Below, piece by piece: positions 50,554 through 59,280 of a stretch of 64,000 nt of DNA. The stretch is taken from positions 1-64,000 of the forward strand of contig DATGMF010000008.1 of NCBI GenBank assembly GCA_035293765.1, read 5' to 3'. The notes under the pieces were generated by a model. That model was given only the letters and a program-made list of their open reading frames with translations, made no database searches and was not told the origin of the DNA. This stretch comes from DASRHT01 sp035293765 (lineage in GTDB: Bacteria; Chloroflexota; Ktedonobacteria; Ktedonobacterales; Ktedonobacteraceae). Position numbers and translations under genes: made by a program. Positions within the stretch are counted from its first letter, which is position 1; each line of letters opens with the position of its first letter.

Positions 50554-51396
50554 CTACTCGCCGTTCTCAGCAATTATCTCCAGACGCTGTTGCAGAGCAT
50601 CATAGCAGCGACAATCGCGCTGATCACATAGCAATGCGGCAGGATTGGCGCGGATCAGCCTATCAGCGGTTGCCAGCACCTCCCGGACGGGGATGAGCCG
50701 GGCGCGGCATGAGCCAATCATTACTTCCCGCGTGACCGCCCGCAGCTCTGGCTCAATATCGTCAAAGCGATGGCTCTGACCGGGGATGTTGGGCAGTTCC
50801 ATCCAGATCTGATCGGCGAGTTTAGCATAGCGATAGAAGCAAGAGCGGCCCAGCCGTTGCTCGGCCAGGTGAATGGCAGTATTGACAGTATGATCCACGC
50901 CCAGCAGCAGTACATCGCCCCCTAGCTGCTCCAGAACCTCAAATGGACCGAGCGGATGGGCAAAAAACTGCCCGCCTATCAATTGAGAGGCGTGCGGGCC
51001 GATAGCGATATAAGAGAGCAGGGGATGGCGGGTGCGTAGATGAGAGACGGTCCGGCGCATAATCTCCGGGAGCATGCCGAGCTCTCGATCTATGGGCAGA
51101 TCGTCCGCATAGGGCTCCGCATCACTGAGGGCGGCATCAAACTCCTGCCACGTCTCAGCACTGTCAGCCGCATTATGCGGACGGATCAGTCCCGGAGGAG
51201 CAGGCCCCCCCGTCACATCCCAGGTGCCAGCGGGCAAAAGCAACGTCCCGCAAGTAGCGAGCAGAGCCTGACAAACGGCCTCAGCGCCGCCCTCAATCGG
51301 GCCAAAGGAGCGCAACGAAGTATGCACCACGACCGTCGAAGAGCGTTGCAAACCTAAAGCCTGTAACCCCTGTGTGATATCCTCTACTGTAATCAT
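50554..51396 (-). CDS. AAC(3)-family aminoglycoside N-acetyltransferase-like protein
   Basis: About 280 residues of the antibiotic N-acetyltransferase fold. MITVEDITQGLQALGL and VVVHTSLRSFGPIEGGAEAV match the usual start; MRRTVSHLRTRHPLLSYIAIG and LLLGVDHTVNTAIHLAEQ are the substrate and acetyl-CoA blocks. In pathogens such enzymes inactivate gentamicin-type drugs; in environmental bacteria many act on other substrates. The ATG at 51396 is preceded by AGGAGG eight bases upstream and begins at the family N-terminus; earlier in-frame ATGs (51417, 51480) are less likely. There is no mobile-element context, so this looks like an intrinsic gene. Confidence 0.85.
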   Translation of the reverse strand: MITVEDITQGLQALGLQRSSTVVVHTSLRSFGPIEGGAEAVCQALLATCGTLLLPAGTWDVTGGPAPPGLIRPHNAADSAETWQEFDAALSDAEPYADDLPIDRELGMLPEIMRRTVSHLRTRHPLLSYIAIGPHASQLIGGQFFAHPLGPFEVLEQLGGDVLLLGVDHTVNTAIHLAEQRLGRSCFYRYAKLADQIWMELPNIPGQSHRFDDIEPELRAVTREVMIGSCRARLIPVREVLATADRLIRANPAALLCDQRDCRCYDALQQRLEIIAENGE

Positions 51397-51576
51397 CTTC
51401 CATGCCTCCTGATCCATTATATCCCCTTCCTCCAAAGTGATATGGTACATTGCTACCTGAGTTGTCTTCAAGTTAGCCAAAAGGATAATGTACAGTTTTT
51501 TATAAATGCGATATCATATGTACCAGGTAATGTTCCATCTGTGCCATTTTGCTGATTTGAAGAGAAGAGGAGCGAT

Positions 51577-54315
51577 ATGCCTGTAAAGAAAACAGCGCGA
51601 ACTCGGCTAATCGAGGAGCGAAAGCGGCGTCAGTGGTCTCAGCAAGAGCTTGCCGACCACCTCGGAACCACCCGGCATAACGTCAGTCGCTGGGAAGCAG
51701 GGCTGACCACCCCCGGGCCCTATTTTCGAACGAAACTATGCGAGCTGTTCGCGATGTCGGCTCGTGAACTGGGGCTGCTTGATAGCAATCCTTCATCAGG
51801 CGAGGCGGAGAAAGCAGGTGAGAGCACAGGCGGACTCTCGGCAGAGACGCTGGCACTCTGGACGGTTCCCTATCTGCGCAACCCGCATTTCACCGGACGC
51901 GAGGAACTGCTCGACCAGCTTGATCAGCAATTCGCAGTGTCTGGGGACAATCAACTCGCTCCGCCGCGCCAGGCCGCATTGACGCAACCGCAGGCGATCA
52001 AGGGGCTCGGTGGCATCGGCAAGACGCAGATCGCGGTCGAATACGCCTATCGTGCTCATGAACAGGGGCGTTACGCTCACATTCTCTGGATCAGCGCCGC
52101 CAGCGAAGAGGCGATCATCGCCAGTTTTGTGGCCTTAGCCGGGCTGCTCCCTGCCGGGGCAGCCAGCTCCGAGACCAATCAGCGCAAACTGGTAGCGGCG
52201 GTCATCCGCTGGCTGGAGCAGCGCAAAGAACGCTGGTTGCTCATCTTCGATAATGCCGACGCCCTTGCCCTTGTTCAAGAGTACCTGCCTCAACAGGGCC
52301 ACGGGAGCATTCTTCTAACCACTCGCGCCAACGCGGTCGGCGCGCTGGCGGCATCGATTGAAGTAGAAAAGATGGGCTTTGTTGAGGGAACACACCTTCT
52401 GCTCCGCAGGGCACAACGCTTCGTACACGCTTCCGACGAAGAGATCAATGAAGCTGGCAATCTTGCCATCGCTCTCGATCATTTTCCTCTGGCCCTTGAT
52501 CAGGCAGCAGCATATATTGAAGAGACTGGCTGTAATTTCTCCACCTATCTCCAGCTCTATCAAGATCACCGCAAAGCTCTGCTCGCCCGGCGCGGTCGGC
52601 AAAATGCCCATTATCCAGATTCCGTGGCTACAACCTGGTCGCTTTCATTTCAAAAGGTCGAACAGGCCAATCCCGCGGCAGCCGAACTCTTACGTCTGTG
52701 TGCCTTTCTTGCCCCTGATGGTATCCCTGAAGAGATACTCACGCATGGGGCGGCGTATTGGCCCCCCATGCTGCAACGGGCGGTTGCTGACCCCTTCTTG
52801 TTCAACCAGGTGATCGAGGATGTGCTCACATTTTCGCTGATAAAGCGCCTTACCAACGACCACCTGCTAAGTATTCATCGCCTGGTACAGGCAGTCATTA
52901 TGGACACGATGGGGATGGAGGAGCAACGTCTATGGGTAAAAAGGGTGATACAGGCGGTCAATGAAGCCTTTCCGCGCAAGGTGACGGCAACGACCTGGTC
53001 ACAGTGCCAGCGCTATCTTTCCCAGGCCCAGCAGTGTACGCTCTGGATTGAGGAGTATGTATGCGTTTTTGAAGAGGCTGCATCGCTGCTATTTCGTACT
53101 GCAAGCTATTTGCATGATCGTTCACTGTATCCACAGGCTGAAGCGCTTTTTCAGCAGGCGCGGACCATCTGGGAGCAGGTCTGGGGACCGGATCATCCTG
53201 ATGTGGCGGCTTCGCTCTTCTGGCTAGCTATCGTGTACGTGCGCCAGGCAAAATATGAGCAGGCTGAGCTATTGCATCAGCGGGCGTTATCTATCCGAGA
53301 ACAAGTTTTGGGACCCGAGCACCTTGATGTAGCAGCTTCACTTTATCGCCTGGCTGTCGTTTATGCAGAACAGGAGAAGGATGAGCAGGCCGAGCCATTA
53401 CTCCAACGGGCTTTGCAGATTTGGGAGCAAAAGCAAGGTGCGGAGCATCTTGATATAGCTGGCGTGCTGGATGCGCTGGCAATCATCTACACACGACATG
53501 GAAAAGATAGGCAGGCGGAGGAATTATTTCAGCGGGCTTTGTCTATTCGCGAACGGGTGCTGGGGTCTCACCACCCCGATGTGGCGGCTTCGCTGAACAA
53601 CCTGTCCAGTTTTTTTCTCGATCAGGGTAATGATGAACAGGCAGAGTCTCTGGGCCGCCGAGCCTTACAGATCTGGGAGCAAGCTCTGGGGCCTGAGCAC
53701 TCCTATGTGGCTTATCCTCTCTCAAATCTCGCCGAGCTTTATGCCAAACAGGGGAAGTATGCACAATCCGAGGCATTCTACCTGCGAGTTTTGCGCATCT
53801 GGGAGCGGTCTTTGGGGCCTGAGCATCCCGAGGTAGCCGTACCGCTCAATGGGCTGGCAGGCTTGTATCGTGAGCAGGGAAAGTATGAGCAGGCCGAGTC
53901 GCTGTATCAGCGAGCGTTGCACGTCCGCGAGCAAAGCCTGGGGCCAGAACATCCCCTGGTAGCGCCTTTGCTTAACGGTTTGGCGAACCTCTATACAAAG
54001 CAGGGAAGATTTGCACAAGCCGAGCTGCTATTCCAGCGGGTTTTGTCTATTCGTGAACAAACACTGGGTGAGCATCACCTTGAAACGGCGGAAACCTTGC
54101 ACGATTTTGCCGAGCTGCAAGAAACTCAAGGGAGACAGCAGGAGGCGCTGTCACTGTATCAACGCGCGCTGACCGCCCGAGAACAGGTCCTGGGAGAGAC
54201 GCATCCGGCGACGATAGCGACGCGCACAAAATACCGTGCGCTGTTGCACTCGACAGGTCGGACGGAAGAGGCCGTTGCTATCAGAGGGACCGCGCGGGAA
54301 GAAGCTTCCTCATAG
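51577..54315 (+). CDS. HTH / NB-ARC / TPR regulator (second copy)
   Basis: 912 residues: XRE-type HTH at about 10-65 (SQQELADHLGTTRHNVSRWE), NB-ARC from about 100 (HFTGREELLDQL; P-loop KGLGGIGKTQ near 142-151; Walker B WLLIFDNADAL near 220; SILLTTRA), and at least eight 42-residue TPR_12 units from about 510 to 880 (cores like ALSIREQVLGPEHLDVAASL). Near-identical adjacent units suggest recent internal duplication. It resembles the 13710-16082 protein throughout. GAGGAG precedes the ATG. The kinase-TIR-STAND gene follows 192 bases later on the same strand, so the two may act together. The ligand and DNA target are unknown. Confidence 0.9.
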   Translation: MPVKKTARTRLIEERKRRQWSQQELADHLGTTRHNVSRWEAGLTTPGPYFRTKLCELFAMSARELGLLDSNPSSGEAEKAGESTGGLSAETLALWTVPYLRNPHFTGREELLDQLDQQFAVSGDNQLAPPRQAALTQPQAIKGLGGIGKTQIAVEYAYRAHEQGRYAHILWISAASEEAIIASFVALAGLLPAGAASSETNQRKLVAAVIRWLEQRKERWLLIFDNADALALVQEYLPQQGHGSILLTTRANAVGALAASIEVEKMGFVEGTHLLLRRAQRFVHASDEEINEAGNLAIALDHFPLALDQAAAYIEETGCNFSTYLQLYQDHRKALLARRGRQNAHYPDSVATTWSLSFQKVEQANPAAAELLRLCAFLAPDGIPEEILTHGAAYWPPMLQRAVADPFLFNQVIEDVLTFSLIKRLTNDHLLSIHRLVQAVIMDTMGMEEQRLWVKRVIQAVNEAFPRKVTATTWSQCQRYLSQAQQCTLWIEEYVCVFEEAASLLFRTASYLHDRSLYPQAEALFQQARTIWEQVWGPDHPDVAASLFWLAIVYVRQAKYEQAELLHQRALSIREQVLGPEHLDVAASLYRLAVVYAEQEKDEQAEPLLQRALQIWEQKQGAEHLDIAGVLDALAIIYTRHGKDRQAEELFQRALSIRERVLGSHHPDVAASLNNLSSFFLDQGNDEQAESLGRRALQIWEQALGPEHSYVAYPLSNLAELYAKQGKYAQSEAFYLRVLRIWERSLGPEHPEVAVPLNGLAGLYREQGKYEQAESLYQRALHVREQSLGPEHPLVAPLLNGLANLYTKQGRFAQAELLFQRVLSIREQTLGEHHLETAETLHDFAELQETQGRQQEALSLYQRALTAREQVLGETHPATIATRTKYRALLHSTGRTEEAVAIRGTAREEASS

Positions 54316-54507
54316 CTGCCGCAGAAAAAACTGCCAATTTATGAATGGATGAGCCAGGAAGGTCGTCTGTGAGCTATCTCACAATGTACTTGCCACGCAT
54401 CTCACGGTTTTATGCATCAGGCTATGGTATACTTCAAGCGAAGATTTACACAACTGCGTCAGATCAGGCATCTCCTCTCTTTTTTACGAATGTAAGGAGT
54501 ATCGATC

Positions 54508-57500
54508 ATGCTCAATCGTGAGGGCTTGCGGCTTGGCAATTATCGTCTCGTGCGTACGCTGGGAAAAGGGGCTTTCGCTGAAGTGTATCTGGGGGAACAT
54601 CTTTACCTGAAGAACTACGCGGCTATTAAAGTGCTGCTCACCGAGCTAAACGAGGAGAAAGAGCAACTATTTCTCTCGGAAGCGCAAACCCTGGCCCAGC
54701 TTGCTCATCCCAATATTGTACGCGTACGTGAGTTTGCTATCGAACGCGCTACCCCGTTTCTCGTGATGGATTATGCTCCTGGTGGCGCGCTCCGCCAGCG
54801 ACATCCTAAGGGATCGTGCCTTTCGCTGGATCTGGCAGTGAGCTATATGAAGCAGGTAGCGGCGGCTTTGCAGTATGCGCATAACCGTGGCATCATTCAT
54901 CGCGATGTGAAGCCGGATAACATTTTGCAGGGAACTGAGTCGATCATGCTGAGCGATTTCGGCATCTCGATGTACCTGCCAAGCCCCTCTCAGAGTCCTT
55001 CTCAATCGTGGGCGGGCACGCTGCCCTATATGTCCCCGGAACAGTCAGAAGGTCAGGCGGTGTTTGCCAGCGATCAATATTCCCTGGCAGTGATTGTCTA
55101 TGAATGGCTCTGCGGCGTCCGTCCCTTCGAAGGCACTGGAGCATCTCTCATCTACCAGCATCGCAATGTGCCTCCGCCTCCTCTGCGCGAAAAAGATCCC
55201 TCGCTGCCCGAGGCCGTTGAAGCTGTCGTGCTGAAAGCCCTCTCCAAAAATCCCAAAGATCGCTACGCGAGCGTGTTGACGTTTGCCCGTGCTTTTGAGC
55301 GTGCCAGCAAGGGAAGTGTGACTGATCCACACGATGATAGCCAACTCACCGAGGTTCCAGATGCTCCCGCCTCCTCTCTTGCCTGGCGCATCTTTCTCTC
55401 TCACGCGGCAGCGGATGATGTCACGCGGCTGAAAGGAGATCTGGAGATCCGCGATGTGGCCGTTGTCGATGGAAGCAGCGCGATTAACCAGTCGGAAGCT
55501 ACTATGCCTGCGGGGTTAGAGGTGCAACAGGATGAAGAGAAGCTGCGTCAGGCTATGCGTGCGTCACAGGTCGTTGTGCTCGTCGTTTCACCCCAGGCGC
55601 GCTCGTCTGCGCTAATCAGAGAGCATGTGCGTATCGCCGCGCTCTATCGCCGCCCGCTGCTCTGTGTGTGGGCGGCTGGCGATACCATCGATTCGTTGCT
55701 CCCAGTCGGTACCGAAGCCGCTACCCTGATCGATGCGCGCGGCCAGCATTACGGGGCTGCGCTCAAAGAAATCGTGCTGTACCTGGAGCGTGAAGTGCGC
55801 GGAGCTCCCATTGTGGCGAGTCCGCCGCCAATAGATCCCACGTTTGAGCCACGCAACCCGTATAAAGGGTTGCACGCTTTTACGCAGAACGACCGGGCCG
55901 ATTTCTTTGGGCGCGAGTCGCTGGTGCGAGAGATGCTGGGTTCGCTGCGAGAAATGCTCACACCTGCCCAATCAGGAACTCCTGCCAGGCGTTTGCTCGC
56001 CGTCGTGGGGCCAAGCGGCTCCGGTAAGTCCAGCGTGGTGATGGCCGGACTGTTACCTCGACTTCAGGATGGTGCGTTGCAGACCAGTGAGACATGGCTC
56101 TACCTGAATCCGCTGGTACCGGGCAAGCAGCCGCTGGATTCCCTGGCGCATGCGCTGGCCCCGTACATTCCCAACAAGGATGGGCAAACCATCCGTGAGA
56201 TCCTGAGCAAAAAGGGAGGCTTCGGCCTGCACCAGCTTGCGCTTGAACTTGTGCATACCGGTGTGTATGTCGTGCTGCTCATCGACCAGTTTGAAGAGCT
56301 GTTCTCGCCCGATGTCTCGGAGCAAGAGCGTCAGAGCTTCATTGAACTGCTGGTAACGGCGGCAACGGAGGCGCGCGGCCCGGTCCTGGTACTGCTCACC
56401 TTGCGGGCGGACCTCTATGATCGACCAATGGCCTACCCTGAGCTTGGACGGCTCATACAGCAGAATCAGTGCGCTGTGCTGCCGATGGATGTCGAGGATT
56501 TGCGCTCGGTGATTGAGCGTCCTGCGCTTCAGCCAGATGTGCGCCTGACCTTCGATGAAGATCTCGTTGGCGACCTGCTGTTTGATATGCACGGCCAGAC
56601 TGGCGCTTTGCCGCTACTGGAATTTACGCTGGATCAGTTGTTTCAGCATCGGCGTGGCTACCGCCTGACGCGCTCAGCGTATGAAGAGATCGGGGGTGTG
56701 CGCGGCGCGCTCTCCAGACATGCCGAGTCTACCTATGCTGCATTGCCCGATGAAGCACATCGCCAGTTGGCGCGCGCGTTGTTCGTGCGCTTGATCCAGC
56801 CAGGAACAGAGGGACAGGAGCCTATCCGGCGTCGTGCGGACCTCACGGAATTCTCGTTGGAGAGCGCGGAGCAGACGCGGCAAATGCGCGCCGTCATAGA
56901 TGCTTTTGTGGGCGCGCGTCTGCTGACGATCAACCAGGTCGCGGGGATAACAACGCTTGAGGTCGGCCACGAGGCGTTGCTGCGTGAATGGCCGCGATTG
57001 GGCGAGTGGATGCGCGAGGCCAGCGAGGATATGCGCCTGCAACAAGAGCTGAGCAATGATGTGGCTGAGTGGGGACGGCGTGGCATGCCCAAAGATCGAC
57101 TCTATCGCGGCTCACAGCTCAAAGAGTCATTGACGTGGCAGGAGCGCAACACCGTCAGCGCCAATGAGGCCGCATTCCTGCGTGCCAGCACCGTCCGTCG
57201 CTCGCGCGAGCGCCTCAGGCTGCTCGTCGTCTGTTTGCTGCTGCTCGCCTTATTAATCCCGGCTGGCCTGCTGGTGCAACAACAATTGACCCCGCCTACT
57301 ATTACCTCACTCGCGGATTCGGGTCCTGGCTCGCTGCGCCAGGTGATTGAGGACGCCAAGCCAGGCAGCACCATCACCATTGCTCCCAACCTCAAAGGCA
57401 CCATCTCGTTGACGAGCAGTCTGAATATCAACAAAGAGCTAACGATTCGTGGGCCAGGCGCGCAGAAGCTCACCATAGGGGGCACCTCAACGAATGCCTA

Positions 57501-59112
57501 CTTAATAACTATCCTCGCAAAAGGCAATATCACGTTCTCGGATCTGACTTTCAGCACTCCACGTCCCGAGGTGGGCGCTTTTCTGAATAATCAAGGGAAA
57601 CTGACCCTGGAGCGCTGTCATATCGTTGGCAACACCGAGCTTGGTATCCCTTCTACGGCAGATCCTACTCAAAACTCTGGTTTTGGGGCTGCTATCTTCA
57701 GCAGCGGGCCGACGCTCACGATACGCGATAGCGTCATCGCGCATAACACGATAAATAGCGGTACCAGCTACGGAGGGGCCATTACGAACTCTAATGGCAC
57801 TCTCGTCATCACGAACAGCCAGATTACGGATAATACCGTCACAGCCAGCGGCCAGCAATCTGGCGGCGGAGCTATTGTGAGTCTGAATGGCGAAATTATT
57901 ATCACAGGGAGTACCATCTCCGGTAATAAGGCAGTTGGCGGACAGAAAATTAGTGGCGGAGGCGCTATTAACAGCGGCAGTGATACAATCACGCTCACCA
58001 ATACCGTCATCGCTGATAACCTGGTGAGCTCGGATGGTGGTCCAGCCGTCGGCGGTGGCATCTCTGCCAACAAGAGCCAGATTACCCTTGTGGGGAGTCG
58101 GGTGACGAACAATACCGTCTCCTCGCCCAATCACAACGGGTATGGTGGCGGGATCTACAACCTGGATGGTGTGGTTACGCTCAACAACAGTACTATCAGC
58201 GGAAATACCATAACGGCGAACGCGGCTTTTGGCGGCGGAGTAGCGAGCGCCAACGACGTATCGGGCGGCACGAATGGCATAGATGAACTGACGCTCACCA
58301 ATACCACTGTGTCCAACAATACCGCGAGGAGTACACAGCAGGAGAGCATCGGCGGCGGCATATTAGTAGAAGGGAAGCTGACCATCACCGGCGGCACCAT
58401 CACCAATAATGCGGTCACCTCCGATAAGCTCACTGCAACTGGCGGCGGCATTGGCGATGTGGGAACGCTCACGATCTCCGGCAGCACGGTCGCTGGCAAT
58501 ACGGCCAACGCCAGCAATAACGTTGCAAAGGGCGGCGGCATCTTTATAAACAGGCCCTCCACGCCGGGCAACAATTTTACTCTCACCAACAGCACGATCT
58601 CCGGCAATACGGTATCGGGGAGCCAGGGTGGCCTCGGCGGTGGCATTGATGCCAAAGGAACTCAAGGGGTGATAGATTTCGCGACCGTCTATGGCAATAT
58701 CGCCTCCTCGCAGGGCGGAGGCATCTATCTGGAAGCTGCCCAAACCGGCCAGGCAAATGTTACTTTGAAAAACTCGCTCATTGCCGCCAACTCGGCTGGC
58801 ACAGGACCGGATATCGCTGGCAATGTCACCACCGAAGGCTACAACTTGATTCAGCGTTTCGCCGGGGCCGATTTTAGCGATCCCGATCACAAGCATGGGC
58901 TCGACCTCTCCGGCAGTCAGTTTTCCGATCTGGGCATCAATCCGCAGTTGCGCGATAACGGCGGCCCCACGCCAACTTACGAATTGCTTGCCAACAGTCC
59001 GGCGCTGAATAAGATTCCCCCCGAAGCCTGTGATGTTCCCACCGATCAGCGCGGGGTAAAGCGGCCTCAGCAGGGAGCCTGTGATATCGGGGCGTATGAA
59101 GCGAACAATTGA
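54508..59112 (+). CDS. Membrane Ser/Thr kinase-TIR-STAND NTPase-beta-helix receptor
   Basis: 1534 residues in order. (1) Ser/Thr kinase, about 10-270: GKGAFAEVYLGEH, Lys in AAIKVLL, HRDVKPDN, SDFGIS, GTLPYMSPEQ, all catalytic blocks kept. (2) TIR-like domain, about 290-430: WRIFLSHAAADD, QVVVLVVSPQARSS, RRPLLCVWA. (3) STAND NTPase of the nSTAND1 type, about 445-890: NPYKGLHAF, FFGRESLVREML, Walker A GPSGSGKSS near 500, Walker B VVLLIDQFEELF near 590. (4) One membrane helix, about 903-925. (5) Extracytoplasmic beta-helix, about 930-1534: ITSLADSGPGSLRQVIEDA, many short GGG-rich turns with ITGSTISGN-like rungs, ending GACDIGAYE. TAAGGAG lies eight bases before the ATG. An outside rod linked to kinase, TIR and NTPase suggests a surface receptor, possibly in defence or cell recognition; this is an inference. 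Confidence 0.88.
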   Translation: MLNREGLRLGNYRLVRTLGKGAFAEVYLGEHLYLKNYAAIKVLLTELNEEKEQLFLSEAQTLAQLAHPNIVRVREFAIERATPFLVMDYAPGGALRQRHPKGSCLSLDLAVSYMKQVAAALQYAHNRGIIHRDVKPDNILQGTESIMLSDFGISMYLPSPSQSPSQSWAGTLPYMSPEQSEGQAVFASDQYSLAVIVYEWLCGVRPFEGTGASLIYQHRNVPPPPLREKDPSLPEAVEAVVLKALSKNPKDRYASVLTFARAFERASKGSVTDPHDDSQLTEVPDAPASSLAWRIFLSHAAADDVTRLKGDLEIRDVAVVDGSSAINQSEATMPAGLEVQQDEEKLRQAMRASQVVVLVVSPQARSSALIREHVRIAALYRRPLLCVWAAGDTIDSLLPVGTEAATLIDARGQHYGAALKEIVLYLEREVRGAPIVASPPPIDPTFEPRNPYKGLHAFTQNDRADFFGRESLVREMLGSLREMLTPAQSGTPARRLLAVVGPSGSGKSSVVMAGLLPRLQDGALQTSETWLYLNPLVPGKQPLDSLAHALAPYIPNKDGQTIREILSKKGGFGLHQLALELVHTGVYVVLLIDQFEELFSPDVSEQERQSFIELLVTAATEARGPVLVLLTLRADLYDRPMAYPELGRLIQQNQCAVLPMDVEDLRSVIERPALQPDVRLTFDEDLVGDLLFDMHGQTGALPLLEFTLDQLFQHRRGYRLTRSAYEEIGGVRGALSRHAESTYAALPDEAHRQLARALFVRLIQPGTEGQEPIRRRADLTEFSLESAEQTRQMRAVIDAFVGARLLTINQVAGITTLEVGHEALLREWPRLGEWMREASEDMRLQQELSNDVAEWGRRGMPKDRLYRGSQLKESLTWQERNTVSANEAAFLRASTVRRSRERLRLLVVCLLLLALLIPAGLLVQQQLTPPTITSLADSGPGSLRQVIEDAKPGSTITIAPNLKGTISLTSSLNINKELTIRGPGAQKLTIGGTSTNAYLITILAKGNITFSDLTFSTPRPEVGAFLNNQGKLTLERCHIVGNTELGIPSTADPTQNSGFGAAIFSSGPTLTIRDSVIAHNTINSGTSYGGAITNSNGTLVITNSQITDNTVTASGQQSGGGAIVSLNGEIIITGSTISGNKAVGGQKISGGGAINSGSDTITLTNTVIADNLVSSDGGPAVGGGISANKSQITLVGSRVTNNTVSSPNHNGYGGGIYNLDGVVTLNNSTISGNTITANAAFGGGVASANDVSGGTNGIDELTLTNTTVSNNTARSTQQESIGGGILVEGKLTITGGTITNNAVTSDKLTATGGGIGDVGTLTISGSTVAGNTANASNNVAKGGGIFINRPSTPGNNFTLTNSTISGNTVSGSQGGLGGGIDAKGTQGVIDFATVYGNIASSQGGGIYLEAAQTGQANVTLKNSLIAANSAGTGPDIAGNVTTEGYNLIQRFAGADFSDPDHKHGLDLSGSQFSDLGINPQLRDNGGPTPTYELLANSPALNKIPPEACDVPTDQRGVKRPQQGACDIGAYEANN

Positions 59113-59151
59113 GGCCATCTAGATGACGTTAGTATATGGACTTTCACCCTC

Positions 59152-59280
59152 GGTGGCGACGCGATTGATGGCGTCCGGTTTACCGCCCGTAGCAGGGCAA
59201 CCGCAAGGGATTGCCCCTACAGACGAATGCTATCGTGGCGCCGTTCACCTGCGTTGTACCGACCCGATTTCATCGCGTCC
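59152..59280. repeat. Composite dispersed repeats at the lanB 3' end
   Basis: 59152-59190 (GTGGCGACGCGATTGATGGC onward) matches the inner module of the 32459-32609 element. 59195-59216 is a GGGCAA/TTGCCC hairpin followed by CCTAC. 59256-59280 is an inverted, diverged copy of the GCGATAAATC end and contains the TGA stop of lanB (59270-59272). Confidence 0.65.

Noticed and set aside
50554..51396. Acquired aminoglycoside resistance gene
   Set aside because: There is no integron, insertion sequence or plasmid context, and composition fits the neighbours; it is more likely an intrinsic family member.
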